DNA from: Alphaproteobacteria bacterium
Lineage (GTDB): Bacteria; Pseudomonadota; Alphaproteobacteria; UBA8366
Reading direction: 5' to 3'
Assembly: GCA_018665505.1 (NCBI GenBank)
Contig: JABJCS010000397.1
Location: forward strand, 1-10,616
Length of the DNA: 10,616 bases
Each line of letters begins with the position of its first letter. Within the stretch, counting starts at the first letter, position 1. Below the pieces are notes generated by a model, which did no database searches, was not told the origin of the DNA, and saw only the letters and a program-made list of their open reading frames with translations. The position numbers and the translations under genes were made by a program. Positions 1 through 6,223 of this stretch are shown here, one piece after another.

Positions 1-1508
1 AAGGCCGTCTCATGACCCTGTCCGTGGGCATGAGTTCCCATGAGCACGGTGATATGGCCTTCTTGGTCGAAGCGGATTTCACCGCCTTCGTCGAACATGC
101 CAGCCGCTTGTTCCACCGCGTTGGCGACACCAAGGCCGCGCAACTTTCCCGCACTTTTCGATTGCGCGCGACGTTGTTCGAAGTCGGATGCTTCCGCCAT
201 CTCTAATGCGCGGTCCATATTCCGCTCGAACTCGCCACAGTCGTAATTATAGGAGAGCGCGGTCTGATACGGCATGGAGTCCGGTGGAATGATATTGCGG
301 CGGCGCAACTCGATCCGGTCGATCCCCATCTCGCGGGCCGCCAAGTCGATGACTTGTTCGATGGCAAGCGTGGCCTCCGGCCGTCCAGCCCCCCGATAGG
401 GGCTAGTCGGTGCGGAATTGGTGAAAACGCCGGTGATTTCCGCGTGGATCGCGGGTGTCTTATACACGCCGGCAATACCACCGAGATTGCCGATAGCGGG
501 AAGGGGGCCGAAATTATTGAGATACGCCCCGACGCTGGCCCGTTTCAGGACCCGCAAGCCAAGGAAAGTACCATCCTCGGCGAGTGCCAATTCAACCGTC
601 ATGGCGAAATCCCGGGCGTGTTCCTCGAGGATGCCCTCCGATCTTTCGTTAACCCACTTTACCGGACGTTCAAGTTGCTTCGCCGCCCACATGACGAGGG
701 TCAATTCGGGAAAGCAGTTGGAGCGAAGGCCGAACGAGCCGCCCATGTCTGGGCTGATGATGCGTAGTTTGCTTTCCGGTACTTTCAGGACCGATTGGGC
801 CAACCAACTCCGTAAGTCGTGGGGGAATTGGTTGCCGGAATGCAGCGTGTAGCGATCTTCAAACCGATCGTACTCGCCGATGGCGGCGCGGGGCTCCATA
901 GGGTTGATAGCAACGCGGGCGAAAGGAATTTCGACGCGGCTGATGTGATCGGCGGAGGCGAAGGCGGAGTCGGTCTCGGCTTTATTACCTTGCTCCATCC
1001 GGAAGCAGATGTTGTCCGCGCAATCGTCCCAAATCGATGCGCCGTTCTCGGCCAAGGCATCTGGGATCTCGACGACCGGTGGCAGTTCTTCGTAGTCGAC
1101 CTCTATCAGTTCCGCGGCATCACGGGCCTGGCTGCGGGTCTCCGCAACGACGAAGGCGACGTAATCTCCGACGAATGCGACCTTTTCCTCCACCAGGGCG
1201 GCCCGCTTTGGCTCATACATCGGCGAGCCGTCGGGCCTTTTGAGCGGTAAAAGCTTGGCCGCGAGGCACGGCATATAGCCAAGCTCGGCGGCGGCGATAT
1301 CGGCGCCAGTATAGACCGCGATGACGCCGGGAGCGGCGAGCGCGTCCGCCGTATCGATGGATCGGATGCGGGCATGTGCATAGGGAGAGCGCAGCATAAA
1401 GGCGGATGCTTGGCCCTGAAGATTGATATCGTCTGTATAGCGCCCGCCGCCGCGCAGCAGGCGCTGGTCCTCAACCCGAGGCACCGATTGACCGAGTGCG
1501 AACCGCAT
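1..1508 (-). CDS. CoxL-like xanthine dehydrogenase/aldehyde oxidase family molybdopterin-binding subunit (partial, 3' end missing)
   Basis: The minus-strand frame starting at ATG 1508 is open to the left edge (502 codons seen). The family is usually about 750-800 residues, so roughly the last third is missing, including the region with the catalytic Glu. Residues 1-145 resemble the aldehyde oxidase a/b hammerhead domain (RVEDQRLLRGGGRYTDD at 11-27). The molybdopterin-binding part shows GGSFGLR at 256-262, PYRGAGRPEA at 370-379 and HGQGHE at 495-500. The loop reads YRGAGR, as in 'form II' CoxL-like enzymes, and not the Cys-containing AYRCSFR of true CO dehydrogenase, so CO oxidation is unlikely. 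Members hydroxylate aldehydes or heterocycles using Mo-cytosine dinucleotide. They normally work with FAD and 2Fe-2S subunits, which are not in this window. A good Shine-Dalgarno (GGAGGAGA) precedes the start, 21 bp after the upstream enolase gene, so the two are probably cotranscribed. The substrate is unknown. Confidence 0.9.
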   Translation of the reverse strand, partial: MRFALGQSVPRVEDQRLLRGGGRYTDDINLQGQASAFMLRSPYAHARIRSIDTADALAAPGVIAVYTGADIAAAELGYMPCLAAKLLPLKRPDGSPMYEPKRAALVEEKVAFVGDYVAFVVAETRSQARDAAELIEVDYEELPPVVEIPDALAENGASIWDDCADNICFRMEQGNKAETDSAFASADHISRVEIPFARVAINPMEPRAAIGEYDRFEDRYTLHSGNQFPHDLRSWLAQSVLKVPESKLRIISPDMGGSFGLRSNCFPELTLVMWAAKQLERPVKWVNERSEGILEEHARDFAMTVELALAEDGTFLGLRVLKRASVGAYLNNFGPLPAIGNLGGIAGVYKTPAIHAEITGVFTNSAPTSPYRGAGRPEATLAIEQVIDLAAREMGIDRIELRRRNIIPPDSMPYQTALSYNYDCGEFERNMDRALEMAEASDFEQRRAQSKSAGKLRGLGVANAVEQAAGMFDEGGEIRFDQEGHITVLMGTHAHGQGHETA

Positions 1509-1529
1509 GTCTTCTCTCCTCCGCGTTGA

Positions 1530-2624
1530 TCACGCCATGTAGGACGCGATGGCCTTCTCGTCGAACTTCAATCCTAGGCCCGGCTTGTTGGGCAGGATCA
1601 TCTCACCGTTCTCGACGATAGGGGTTTCCTCGTACAGGCACAGCATCCAGGGCATATACTCGACTGTCAGGCCGTTCGGGCAGGCGGCCACCAGATGCAC
1701 CAGAATTTCCGGCATGACGTGACTGACAATTGGTAGATTGAAGGCTTCCGCCATACCGGCGATCTTCATCCATTGGGTGACGCCGCCCGCACGCACGATA
1801 TCGACCATAACGATGTCGACGGAACGCGCCTCGATCATGTGCCGGAACGGCGCGATGCCCCATAGATATTCACCCCCTGCGATGGGTGTCTTCAAGGCGG
1901 CGGTGACCCGGGCGAGGCCCGCATAATCATCAGCCACTGTGACGTCTTCCAGCCAAAACAACCCAACATCTTCGACCCGGCTGCCGATATCGATGGCTTG
2001 TTCGGGCCGCCAGCGTTGATTGATGTCACACATCAGTTTGATATCGGGACCGATGGCTTCGCGCACGACCCGGACGCGGCGGATCTCATCCTCCGGCGTC
2101 GGATTTCCTGGCAGCGCCATTTGGGTTTTCATCTCACGAAAACCTTTCGAGACCAAAGTATGCGCCGCCTGTTGCGCCTGATCGTCGGTCAGCCCGCGCC
2201 TTAGTGCGCCGGAGGCATATGTCGGCACCCGGTCGCGATGGCCGCCCAAAAGCTTCCAGAGCGGCAACCCGAGCGCCTTCCCCTTGATGTCCCAAAGCGC
2301 GACGTCTATGGCGGAAAGCGCCAGGGTAAAGATGCCACCCGGTCCGCAGGAATCGCCGGTGCCATTGCGAAGCTTTGCGACGATATGCTCGATGCACAGC
2401 GGGTCCTCACCGACCGTCAGTTCGGAGAGTTCCTCTACCGCGACCCGTAGGCTGCCGGTCATCTTGCCACCATAGAAGGTGACGCCAATTCCTTCGAGAC
2501 CATTATCCGTGCGCAGGCGCAGGATGACGACCGGTCGCGTCCGGCCCGCTTCCTCCGGCATATTGGCCAGAGGATCGTCTTCCGGAATGTTCAGAGCGCT
2601 TACTTCATAGCCGGTGATTTTCAC
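1530..2624 (-). CDS. Mandelate racemase/muconate lactonizing enzyme family protein (enolase superfamily, probable acid-sugar or hydroxy-acid dehydratase)
   Basis: This 364-residue protein, a normal length for the family, starts at GTG 2624 with AAGGGA upstream. The N-terminal capping domain covers about residues 1-125 and the (beta/alpha)7-beta barrel follows. Metal ligands are visible as D200 (CDINQRW), E226 (FWLEDV) and E252 (GGEYLW). The mandelate racemase-type dyad is D275 (MVDIVRAGG) and H302 (VSHVMPEI), with E322 matching the racemase E317; all of these sit a constant +5 from mandelate racemase numbering. The KxK motif on the second strand reads K166-T-Q168, so the lysine equivalent to the racemase K166 base is replaced by Gln. 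Family members abstract the alpha-proton of a carboxylate, and most mandelate-racemase-group enzymes with a His-Asp dyad are sugar-acid dehydratases. A dehydratase acting on one face by His302 is my inference; the substrate is unknown. It is first in a minus-strand unit with the CoxL-like gene and is divergent from the SDR gene. Confidence 0.92.
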   Translation of the reverse strand: MKITGYEVSALNIPEDDPLANMPEEAGRTRPVVILRLRTDNGLEGIGVTFYGGKMTGSLRVAVEELSELTVGEDPLCIEHIVAKLRNGTGDSCGPGGIFTLALSAIDVALWDIKGKALGLPLWKLLGGHRDRVPTYASGALRRGLTDDQAQQAAHTLVSKGFREMKTQMALPGNPTPEDEIRRVRVVREAIGPDIKLMCDINQRWRPEQAIDIGSRVEDVGLFWLEDVTVADDYAGLARVTAALKTPIAGGEYLWGIAPFRHMIEARSVDIVMVDIVRAGGVTQWMKIAGMAEAFNLPIVSHVMPEILVHLVAACPNGLTVEYMPWMLCLYEETPIVENGEMILPNKPGLGLKFDEKAIASYMA

Positions 2625-2657
2625 GGTTGGTCCCTTCGATGGTCACGGTGTCTGTGT

Positions 2658-2668
2658 TAGTTAAACTA
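2658..2668. promoter_or_regulatory. Candidate operator (short palindrome) in the divergent enolase/SDR promoter region
   Basis: The sequence TAGTT-A-AACTA is a perfect inverted repeat with 5-bp arms around one base. It lies in the 152-bp gap between two divergently oriented starts, 34 bp from the enolase GTG, where a regulator could control both genes. Its GT-N3-AC core has the spacing of GntR-family operators, and a GntR regulator is encoded about 5 kb away, but the inner bases do not fit the published GntR consensus well. A palindrome this short can arise by chance. Confidence 0.3.
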
Positions 2669-2760
2669 TGGCGGGCGATGCGGTTTGGGTATTGCCTCTC
2701 GGGCGGCTTGAAGCACCGGTTGTCGCGGATAGCTATGTGTCTAAGGAAAACCAACCCTGC

Positions 2761-2770
2761 AGGGGGAGAA
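2761..2770 (+). promoter_or_regulatory. Ribosome binding site that fixes the SDR start
   Basis: A purine run, AGGGGGAGAA, ends 6 bp before ATG 2777. The SDR frame is open upstream to an in-frame ATG at 2627, but that stretch has no such site and would add 50 residues ahead of a standard N-terminal Rossmann strand. The 2777 start is therefore preferred. Confidence 0.8.
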
Positions 2771-2776
2771 ATCGTT

Positions 2777-3553
2777 ATGAAGGTTGAAGGTAAGGTTGCG
2801 GTGATCACGGGTGCGGCAAGCGGAATCGGGCGCGCATTGGCGCGCCGGTTCAAGGAGGAGGGGGCCGCAGGTATCGCCGTTGCGGATATGCAGGAAGAAG
2901 CCTTGGTCGCCGTCGCCGACGAGATTGGCGCTCTGCCGATTGTCACTGATGTCTCTCGCGAAGGGGATATACAGACCTTGGTGGAGCGGGCGGAGAATGA
3001 GCTTGGCCCGATTGATATCTTTTGCTCGAACGCCGGGATCGCCTGGCTCGGTGGTGAAGACGTGCCGGATGCGGATTGGCAAAAGAATTGGGATATCCAC
3101 GTGATGGCGCATGTCTACGCGGCGCGTGCGGTGGCACCCAAAATGGCGGCGCGAGGCGACGGCTATCTGATCAATACGGCGTCGGCGGCGGGTCTGTTGT
3201 CGCATGTTAATTCCGCCACGTATTCCGTGACCAAGCACGCAGCGATCGCCTTTGGCGAATGGTTGTCGATCGAATATGGCACCCGAGGTGTGAAAGTGTC
3301 GGTCCTGTGTCCACAAGCGGTGCGCACGGCAATGACTCAGGGACGGGAAGGCGGTGTCGCGTCGCTCGACGGGATGATCGACCCGGAGGAATTGACCGAT
3401 AGCGTGATCGAGACAATGGATAGGGAAGAATTTCTCATTCTGCCGCATCCAGTCGTCCTGGACTACCTGCAACGCAAGACGGGTGATTATGATCGTTGGC
3501 TTGGCGGTATGCGTAAATTGAAAGAGCGTTATCGAGGAACCGATGGAGTTTAA
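2777..3553 (+). CDS. Short-chain dehydrogenase/reductase (SDR) family oxidoreductase
   Basis: This is a 258-residue classical-size SDR. The nucleotide-binding TGAASGIG is at residues 11-18, and an acidic D37 after the second strand suggests NAD(H) preference. NAG is at 85-87, the catalytic serine is S136 (NTASAAG), and the catalytic pair is Y149 and K153 (YSVTK). The fourth tetrad residue, normally Asn in the helix after a conserved Trp, appears to be His (H108 in WDIHVMAHVY). A conserved CPQ motif follows at 178-180. It presumably oxidises an alcohol or reduces a ketone in the cytoplasm. It is divergent from the enolase-family gene and is followed by 134 bp without a gene. The stop at 3551 is followed at once by a small inverted repeat. 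Which alcohol it handles cannot be told. Confidence 0.92.
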   Translation: MKVEGKVAVITGAASGIGRALARRFKEEGAAGIAVADMQEEALVAVADEIGALPIVTDVSREGDIQTLVERAENELGPIDIFCSNAGIAWLGGEDVPDADWQKNWDIHVMAHVYAARAVAPKMAARGDGYLINTASAAGLLSHVNSATYSVTKHAAIAFGEWLSIEYGTRGVKVSVLCPQAVRTAMTQGREGGVASLDGMIDPEELTDSVIETMDREEFLILPHPVVLDYLQRKTGDYDRWLGGMRKLKERYRGTDGV

Positions 3554-3576
3554 TCGGGTAAATAAATCTAACCCGA
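3554..3576 (+). terminator. Weak stem-loop just after the SDR stop codon
   Basis: TCGGGT (3554-3559) and ACCCGA (3571-3576) form a 6-bp inverted repeat around an A-rich 11-base loop, beginning immediately after TAA. No T-run follows, so intrinsic termination is uncertain. It may instead protect the 3' end of the message or be chance. Confidence 0.3.
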
Positions 3577-3598
3577 ACGTGAAGAAATATCGGTCGCA

Positions 3599-3672
3599 AA
3601 CTTCATCATCTTATCGCATCTTAAGGGTAACGAGTTGGGCCGTCGCGTCGGCGAGGCTGCACAAATGAAGTT
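3599..3672 (+). repeat. 8-bp inverted repeat spanning the leader of the CmcJ-like gene
   Basis: AACTTCAT (3599-3606) is perfectly complementary to ATGAAGTT (3665-3672), 58 bases apart, with a smaller GCCG/CGGC repeat between them. The right arm ends a few bases before the Shine-Dalgarno AAGGA of the gene starting at 3688. If the leader is transcribed, the arms could close a larger structure next to the ribosome site. This is inference, with no known riboswitch pattern recognised. Confidence 0.3.
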
Positions 3673-3687
3673 ATAAGGATTAGAACG

Positions 3688-4539
3688 ATGAGCCAATTGA
3701 GATCAGATGCGGCCGAGCCGCTGCCGAGCGTTGAGGGTGCTTTGTCCTTCATTGTCCCCCAAGATACCAAGCCGGTATTTCACAGCACCGCGCTGACCGG
3801 CGGCGAAGCGAAGATTTTTTTCGAGTTGGAAGACGTCTCTGTTCCGGTCGCCGATATGCGCCCAATCGCGGAGAACCTTTCGGTCGACACGCAAGGTTTC
3901 GAACTGTTGCATCATGAAACCCAAGTGGATGATCTCTACGACGATGCGGCGGTCGATTCCACATATCATGCCGAAGTCGAGGACATCTTGCGTGAGCGTT
4001 TCGACGCCACCCATGTGGCTATCTTCGATGTGACGAGACGCTCCGATGACACGGGCGGAGCCCGGAACCCGGATGGTTTGCGCGGTCCCGCGACCCGCGT
4101 ACACGTGGATTACACCGTGGCGAGTGGCCCCCAACGGGCCAAGGACGTCCTCGGTGAAGCGGAGTACGAACGACTAATCGAGGCCGGTGCGCGCATTTTG
4201 CAGGTCAACGTTTGGCGGCCGATCAGTGGGCCAGTGAAACGTTCGCCGCTCGCCTTGGCCGATGCCGCCAGTATTGCGACTGAGGAATTGGTCGCGACGG
4301 ATCAAGTCTTTGCGGATCGCGTAGGTGAAATTTATCAGGTTGCGCACGGTGCGGGACAACGTTGGTATTATGCGTCGGAGATCGACCGCGATGAAATCCT
4401 GCTGATCAAGGGTTGGGACAGCATCGACGACGGGCGTGCCCACTTTACCCCGCACGGTGCATTTGAGTTGCAAGAGACGGCGCCGGACGCGCCGCCGCGC
4501 GAAAGTATCGAAGTTCGCACTTTCGTCATCATTGAGTAA
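3688..4539 (+). CDS. CmcJ/NvfI family oxidoreductase (putative Fe(II)/2-oxoglutarate-dependent oxygenase)
   Basis: This 283-residue soluble protein has no signal peptide or membrane segment. I recognise the family from RVHVDYT at 137-143, VNVWRPI at 173-179, WYYASEIDRDEILLIKGWDS at 226-245, FTPHGAF at 253-259 and a terminal SIEVR at 273-277. H139-x-D141 plus H256 would be the iron-binding facial triad, and R271 or R277 may hold 2-oxoglutarate; these roles are inferred. Characterised relatives (CmcJ with CmcI in cephamycin synthesis, the fungal NvfI and AsaB group) modify natural products. The related Asp-rich residues near 81-90 are not assigned. ATG 3688 follows AAGGA at a normal distance. 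It sits between an SDR and a ketopantoate-reductase-like gene, separated from both by over 130 bp, so it may have its own promoter. Reaction and substrate are unknown. Confidence 0.75.
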   Translation: MSQLRSDAAEPLPSVEGALSFIVPQDTKPVFHSTALTGGEAKIFFELEDVSVPVADMRPIAENLSVDTQGFELLHHETQVDDLYDDAAVDSTYHAEVEDILRERFDATHVAIFDVTRRSDDTGGARNPDGLRGPATRVHVDYTVASGPQRAKDVLGEAEYERLIEAGARILQVNVWRPISGPVKRSPLALADAASIATEELVATDQVFADRVGEIYQVAHGAGQRWYYASEIDRDEILLIKGWDSIDDGRAHFTPHGAFELQETAPDAPPRESIEVRTFVIIE

Positions 4540-4606
4540 ATCTTACCTGATAACACCTTCGTGACGCGGTTTCGCCGATCTTTTCAGGCCTTTTGTATAC
4601 CAGCGC

Positions 4607-4636
4607 TTGACCGACCGGCTAATCTGGACACATTCT
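4607..4636 (+). promoter_or_regulatory. Weak candidate promoter for the ketopantoate-reductase-like gene
   Basis: TTGACC (4607-4612) is a good -35 match. CATTCT (4631-4636), 18 bp later, is only a poor -10. If used, transcription would start just before the strong hairpin at 4649-4675, placing that hairpin at the 5' end of the message. Confidence 0.2.
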
Positions 4637-4648
4637 TAATCAAAGCGG

Positions 4649-4675
4649 CGGCCCGGACCAATGAGGTCCGGGCTG
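4649..4675 (+). repeat. Strong GC-rich hairpin in the leader of the ketopantoate-reductase-like gene
   Basis: GCCCGGACC (4651-4659) and GGTCCGGGC (4665-4673) pair perfectly around the five-base loop AATGA. As RNA, a G-U and a C-G pair extend the stem to 11 bp (4649-4675). It lies 33 bp before ATG 4709 and about 110 bp after the CmcJ-like stop. No T-run follows on either strand, so a canonical intrinsic terminator is not supported. Factor-assisted termination, a 5' stabilising stem, attenuation or a DNA operator are all possible. Confidence 0.7.
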
Positions 4676-4708
4676 AACCGTGTGTGTTAGGGAATCCGGG
4701 AGGAAGTT

Positions 4709-5779
4709 ATGGGGAAGAAATACAACACTCTTATTATGGGCGCGTCCTACGGCTCGCTATTGGCCATCAAGCTGGTCTTGTCGGGGCATTCGGTGCGCCT
4801 CGTTTGCCTTCCGGAAGAAGCTGAGCTCTTCAATAAAGACGGCGCTATTGTGCGAATGCCGGTGAAGGGCCGCGATGATCTGGTGGAACTCAATTCGAAA
4901 TCGCTGGCAGGGTCACTCTCTGCCGGTGGCACGGATGATGCGGACCCGTCGGAATACGATTTGGTGGTACTGGCGATGCAGGAGCCGCAATATCGCTCAC
5001 CAGGTGTGCGCGAACTGCTCGACCGAGTTGGTAAGTCAGGCAAGCCCTGCATGTCGATCATGAATATGCCGCCATTGCCCTACATGGCGCGCATTCCGGG
5101 GCTCGACACGTCGCAACTGACGAAATGCTATACCGACCCCAGTGTGTGGGATAGCGTTGATCCGAAGAATATCACGCTCTGCAGTCCGGATCCTCAAGCC
5201 TTCCGCCCACCGGAGGAACCCTTGAATGTCCTGCAGGTTGCCTTGCCGACGAACTTCAAGGCGGCGCGGTTCGAATCCGATGAAGACACTGCAATTCTGC
5301 GACAGATGCAGGCCGATATCGAAGCCATTCGGTTTGATCCGGGCGACGGTGCGCTCGAATTACCGGTGAAGTTGAAAGTGCATGATTCGGTCTTCGTGCC
5401 GCTCGCCAAATGGGCCATGTTGATGACCGGCAATTACCGGTGCGTCCAGCAAAATGACATGCGTGCCATTCGTGAATCGGTTCATTCGGATATGGAAGCG
5501 TCAGGTAAGGTTTACGAATTCGTCAAACAGGTTTGCGGTGCCATGGGCGCGGATATGAACGATCTTGTCCCCTTCGAAAAATACGCGAATGCAGCCAACG
5601 GCCTAGCGAAGCCGTCTTCCGCGGCACGGGCTCTGCTTGCCGGAGCTCCGAATATCGAGCGGGCGGATTGCCTCGTGAAAACAATTGCCGCGTCACACGG
5701 CATGCAACTCGACACGGTCGATCAAACCGTGGCGATGGTCGATTCCTGGCTCGAGCGGAATCGCGCGAAAGCAGGCTGA
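4709..5779 (+). CDS. Ketopantoate reductase-like (ApbA/PanE family) NAD(P)-dependent oxidoreductase
   Basis: The 356-residue product has an N-terminal Rossmann domain beginning NTLIMGASYGSLLA at 6-19. Here the usual GxGxxG is altered to GASYGS. R30 in the VRLV strand may select NADPH. The C-terminal helical domain (about 215-350) keeps PanE-like positions: K234 and N242 in LAKWAMLMTGN, KPSSAAR at 301-307 and E317 in NIERAD. A distinctive NMPPLPYM at 119-126 occupies the place of the substrate-side NG loop. True PanE proteins are usually near 300 residues, so this is a longer, divergent branch, probably not making pantoate. It may reduce or oxidise another 2-keto or hydroxy acid (inference). 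GGGAGGAAG lies just before ATG 4709. The gene ends two bases from the convergent ArsC-family gene. Confidence 0.8.
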   Translation: MGKKYNTLIMGASYGSLLAIKLVLSGHSVRLVCLPEEAELFNKDGAIVRMPVKGRDDLVELNSKSLAGSLSAGGTDDADPSEYDLVVLAMQEPQYRSPGVRELLDRVGKSGKPCMSIMNMPPLPYMARIPGLDTSQLTKCYTDPSVWDSVDPKNITLCSPDPQAFRPPEEPLNVLQVALPTNFKAARFESDEDTAILRQMQADIEAIRFDPGDGALELPVKLKVHDSVFVPLAKWAMLMTGNYRCVQQNDMRAIRESVHSDMEASGKVYEFVKQVCGAMGADMNDLVPFEKYANAANGLAKPSSAARALLAGAPNIERADCLVKTIAASHGMQLDTVDQTVAMVDSWLERNRAKAG

Positions 5780-5781
5780 CT

Positions 5782-6132
5782 TTACAAAGCGGCGCGGAGG
5801 GCTTCCACCTCCGCGTCCTTGAAGCCGACGATCACGGTTGAGCCAGCCTCGAACACGGGGCGTTTGATCAACGCAGCTTGCTCCATCATCAGGGCTTTGG
5901 CCTTGGCGGCGTCTACGCCGTCTTTCTCTGCGTCGGATAGTTTGCGCCACGTGGTGCCCCGACGGTTCAACAGGGTTTCCCAGCCGACGGCATCGATCCA
6001 GCCTTGCACTTGCGCGTCGGTCAATCCATCGGCGCGAACGTCTTTGAATTCGTGCTCGATCCCTTCCGCTTGAAGCCATTTCAACGCTTTGCGGCAGGTG
6101 TCGCAATTCTTAAGGCCGTAGATCGAAATCAT
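5782..6132 (-). CDS. ArsC/Spx/YffB family thiol protein
   Basis: This 116-residue thioredoxin-fold protein matches the family's usual length (about 110-120). It begins MISIYGLKNCDTCRKAL, with the redox CxxC-type pair C10 and C13. The late RP motif is R91-P92 (LIKRPVFE), and a short C-terminal helix follows. The family includes arsenate reductases, the uncharacterised YffB group and the Spx regulators. The YffB/ArsC-like branch fits best; no ars operon genes are near, and most of the arginines used by plasmid ArsC to hold arsenate are not evident, so arsenate reduction is not claimed. AAGGAC precedes ATG 6132. It looks like a housekeeping gene unrelated to the catabolic neighbours. It is convergent with the gene to its left and divergent from the dehydrogenase to its right. 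Confidence 0.88.
   Translation of the reverse strand: MISIYGLKNCDTCRKALKWLQAEGIEHEFKDVRADGLTDAQVQGWIDAVGWETLLNRRGTTWRKLSDAEKDGVDAAKAKALMMEQAALIKRPVFEAGSTVIVGFKDAEVEALRAAL
5793..5815 (+). terminator. Hairpin at the convergent 3' ends, candidate terminator
   Basis: CGCGGAGG (5793-5800) pairs perfectly with CCTCCGCG (5808-5815) around a 7-base loop, 13 bp after the ketopantoate-reductase-like stop and inside the last codons of the ArsC-family gene. The bases after it (TCCTT) are only mildly T-rich, so termination of the plus transcript here is possible but not firm. Confidence 0.4.
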
Positions 6133-6158
6133 AATGATGTCCTTGTTTCATCGTGCTT

Positions 6159-6175
6159 GCCGCGAAATTCGCGGC
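6159..6175. promoter_or_regulatory. 17-bp palindrome in the divergent ArsC-family/dehydrogenase promoter gap
   Basis: GCCGCGAA-A-TTCGCGGC has perfect 8-bp arms around a single central base. It sits 27 bp from the ArsC-family start and 65 bp from the dehydrogenase start, within a 107-bp divergent gap. The one-base centre is poor for an RNA hairpin and better suited to a dimeric DNA-binding protein, so an operator is the favoured reading. The regulator is unknown. Confidence 0.5.
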
Positions 6176-6223
6176 CTCTACCTTACCGATTAAACACGCG
6201 GCGTCCATCGGCCGCCTCACATT

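Noticed and set aside
203..1474. Several minus-strand open frames at 203-481, 785-1060 and 1106-1474 and plus-strand frames at 354-852 and 819-1250
   Set aside because: They lie in other frames than the continuous CoxL-like frame from 1508 to the left edge, which carries recognisable family motifs throughout. These are shadows.
1..1508. True carbon monoxide dehydrogenase large subunit
   Set aside because: The active-site loop reads YRGAGR, not the Cys-containing AYRCSFR of CO-oxidising enzymes.
2627..2776. N-terminal extension of the SDR from ATG 2627
   Set aside because: No ribosome site, would fill the divergent promoter gap, and residues before MKVEGKVAVITG have no family counterpart.
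2741..3472. 243-codon minus-strand open frame opposite the SDR
   Set aside because: It is antisense to a gene with complete SDR motifs, rich in Arg, His and Gln typical of shadow frames, and has no recognisable domain.
4561..4824. 87-codon plus-strand frame starting before the ketopantoate-reductase-like gene
   Set aside because: It overlaps that gene in a different frame, runs through the hairpin at 4649-4675 and has no recognised domain.
5782..6132. Arsenic resistance gene
   Set aside because: Only the fold and CxxC/RP motifs support the family; there is no arsR, arsB or acr3 nearby and the arsenate-binding arginines are not apparent.
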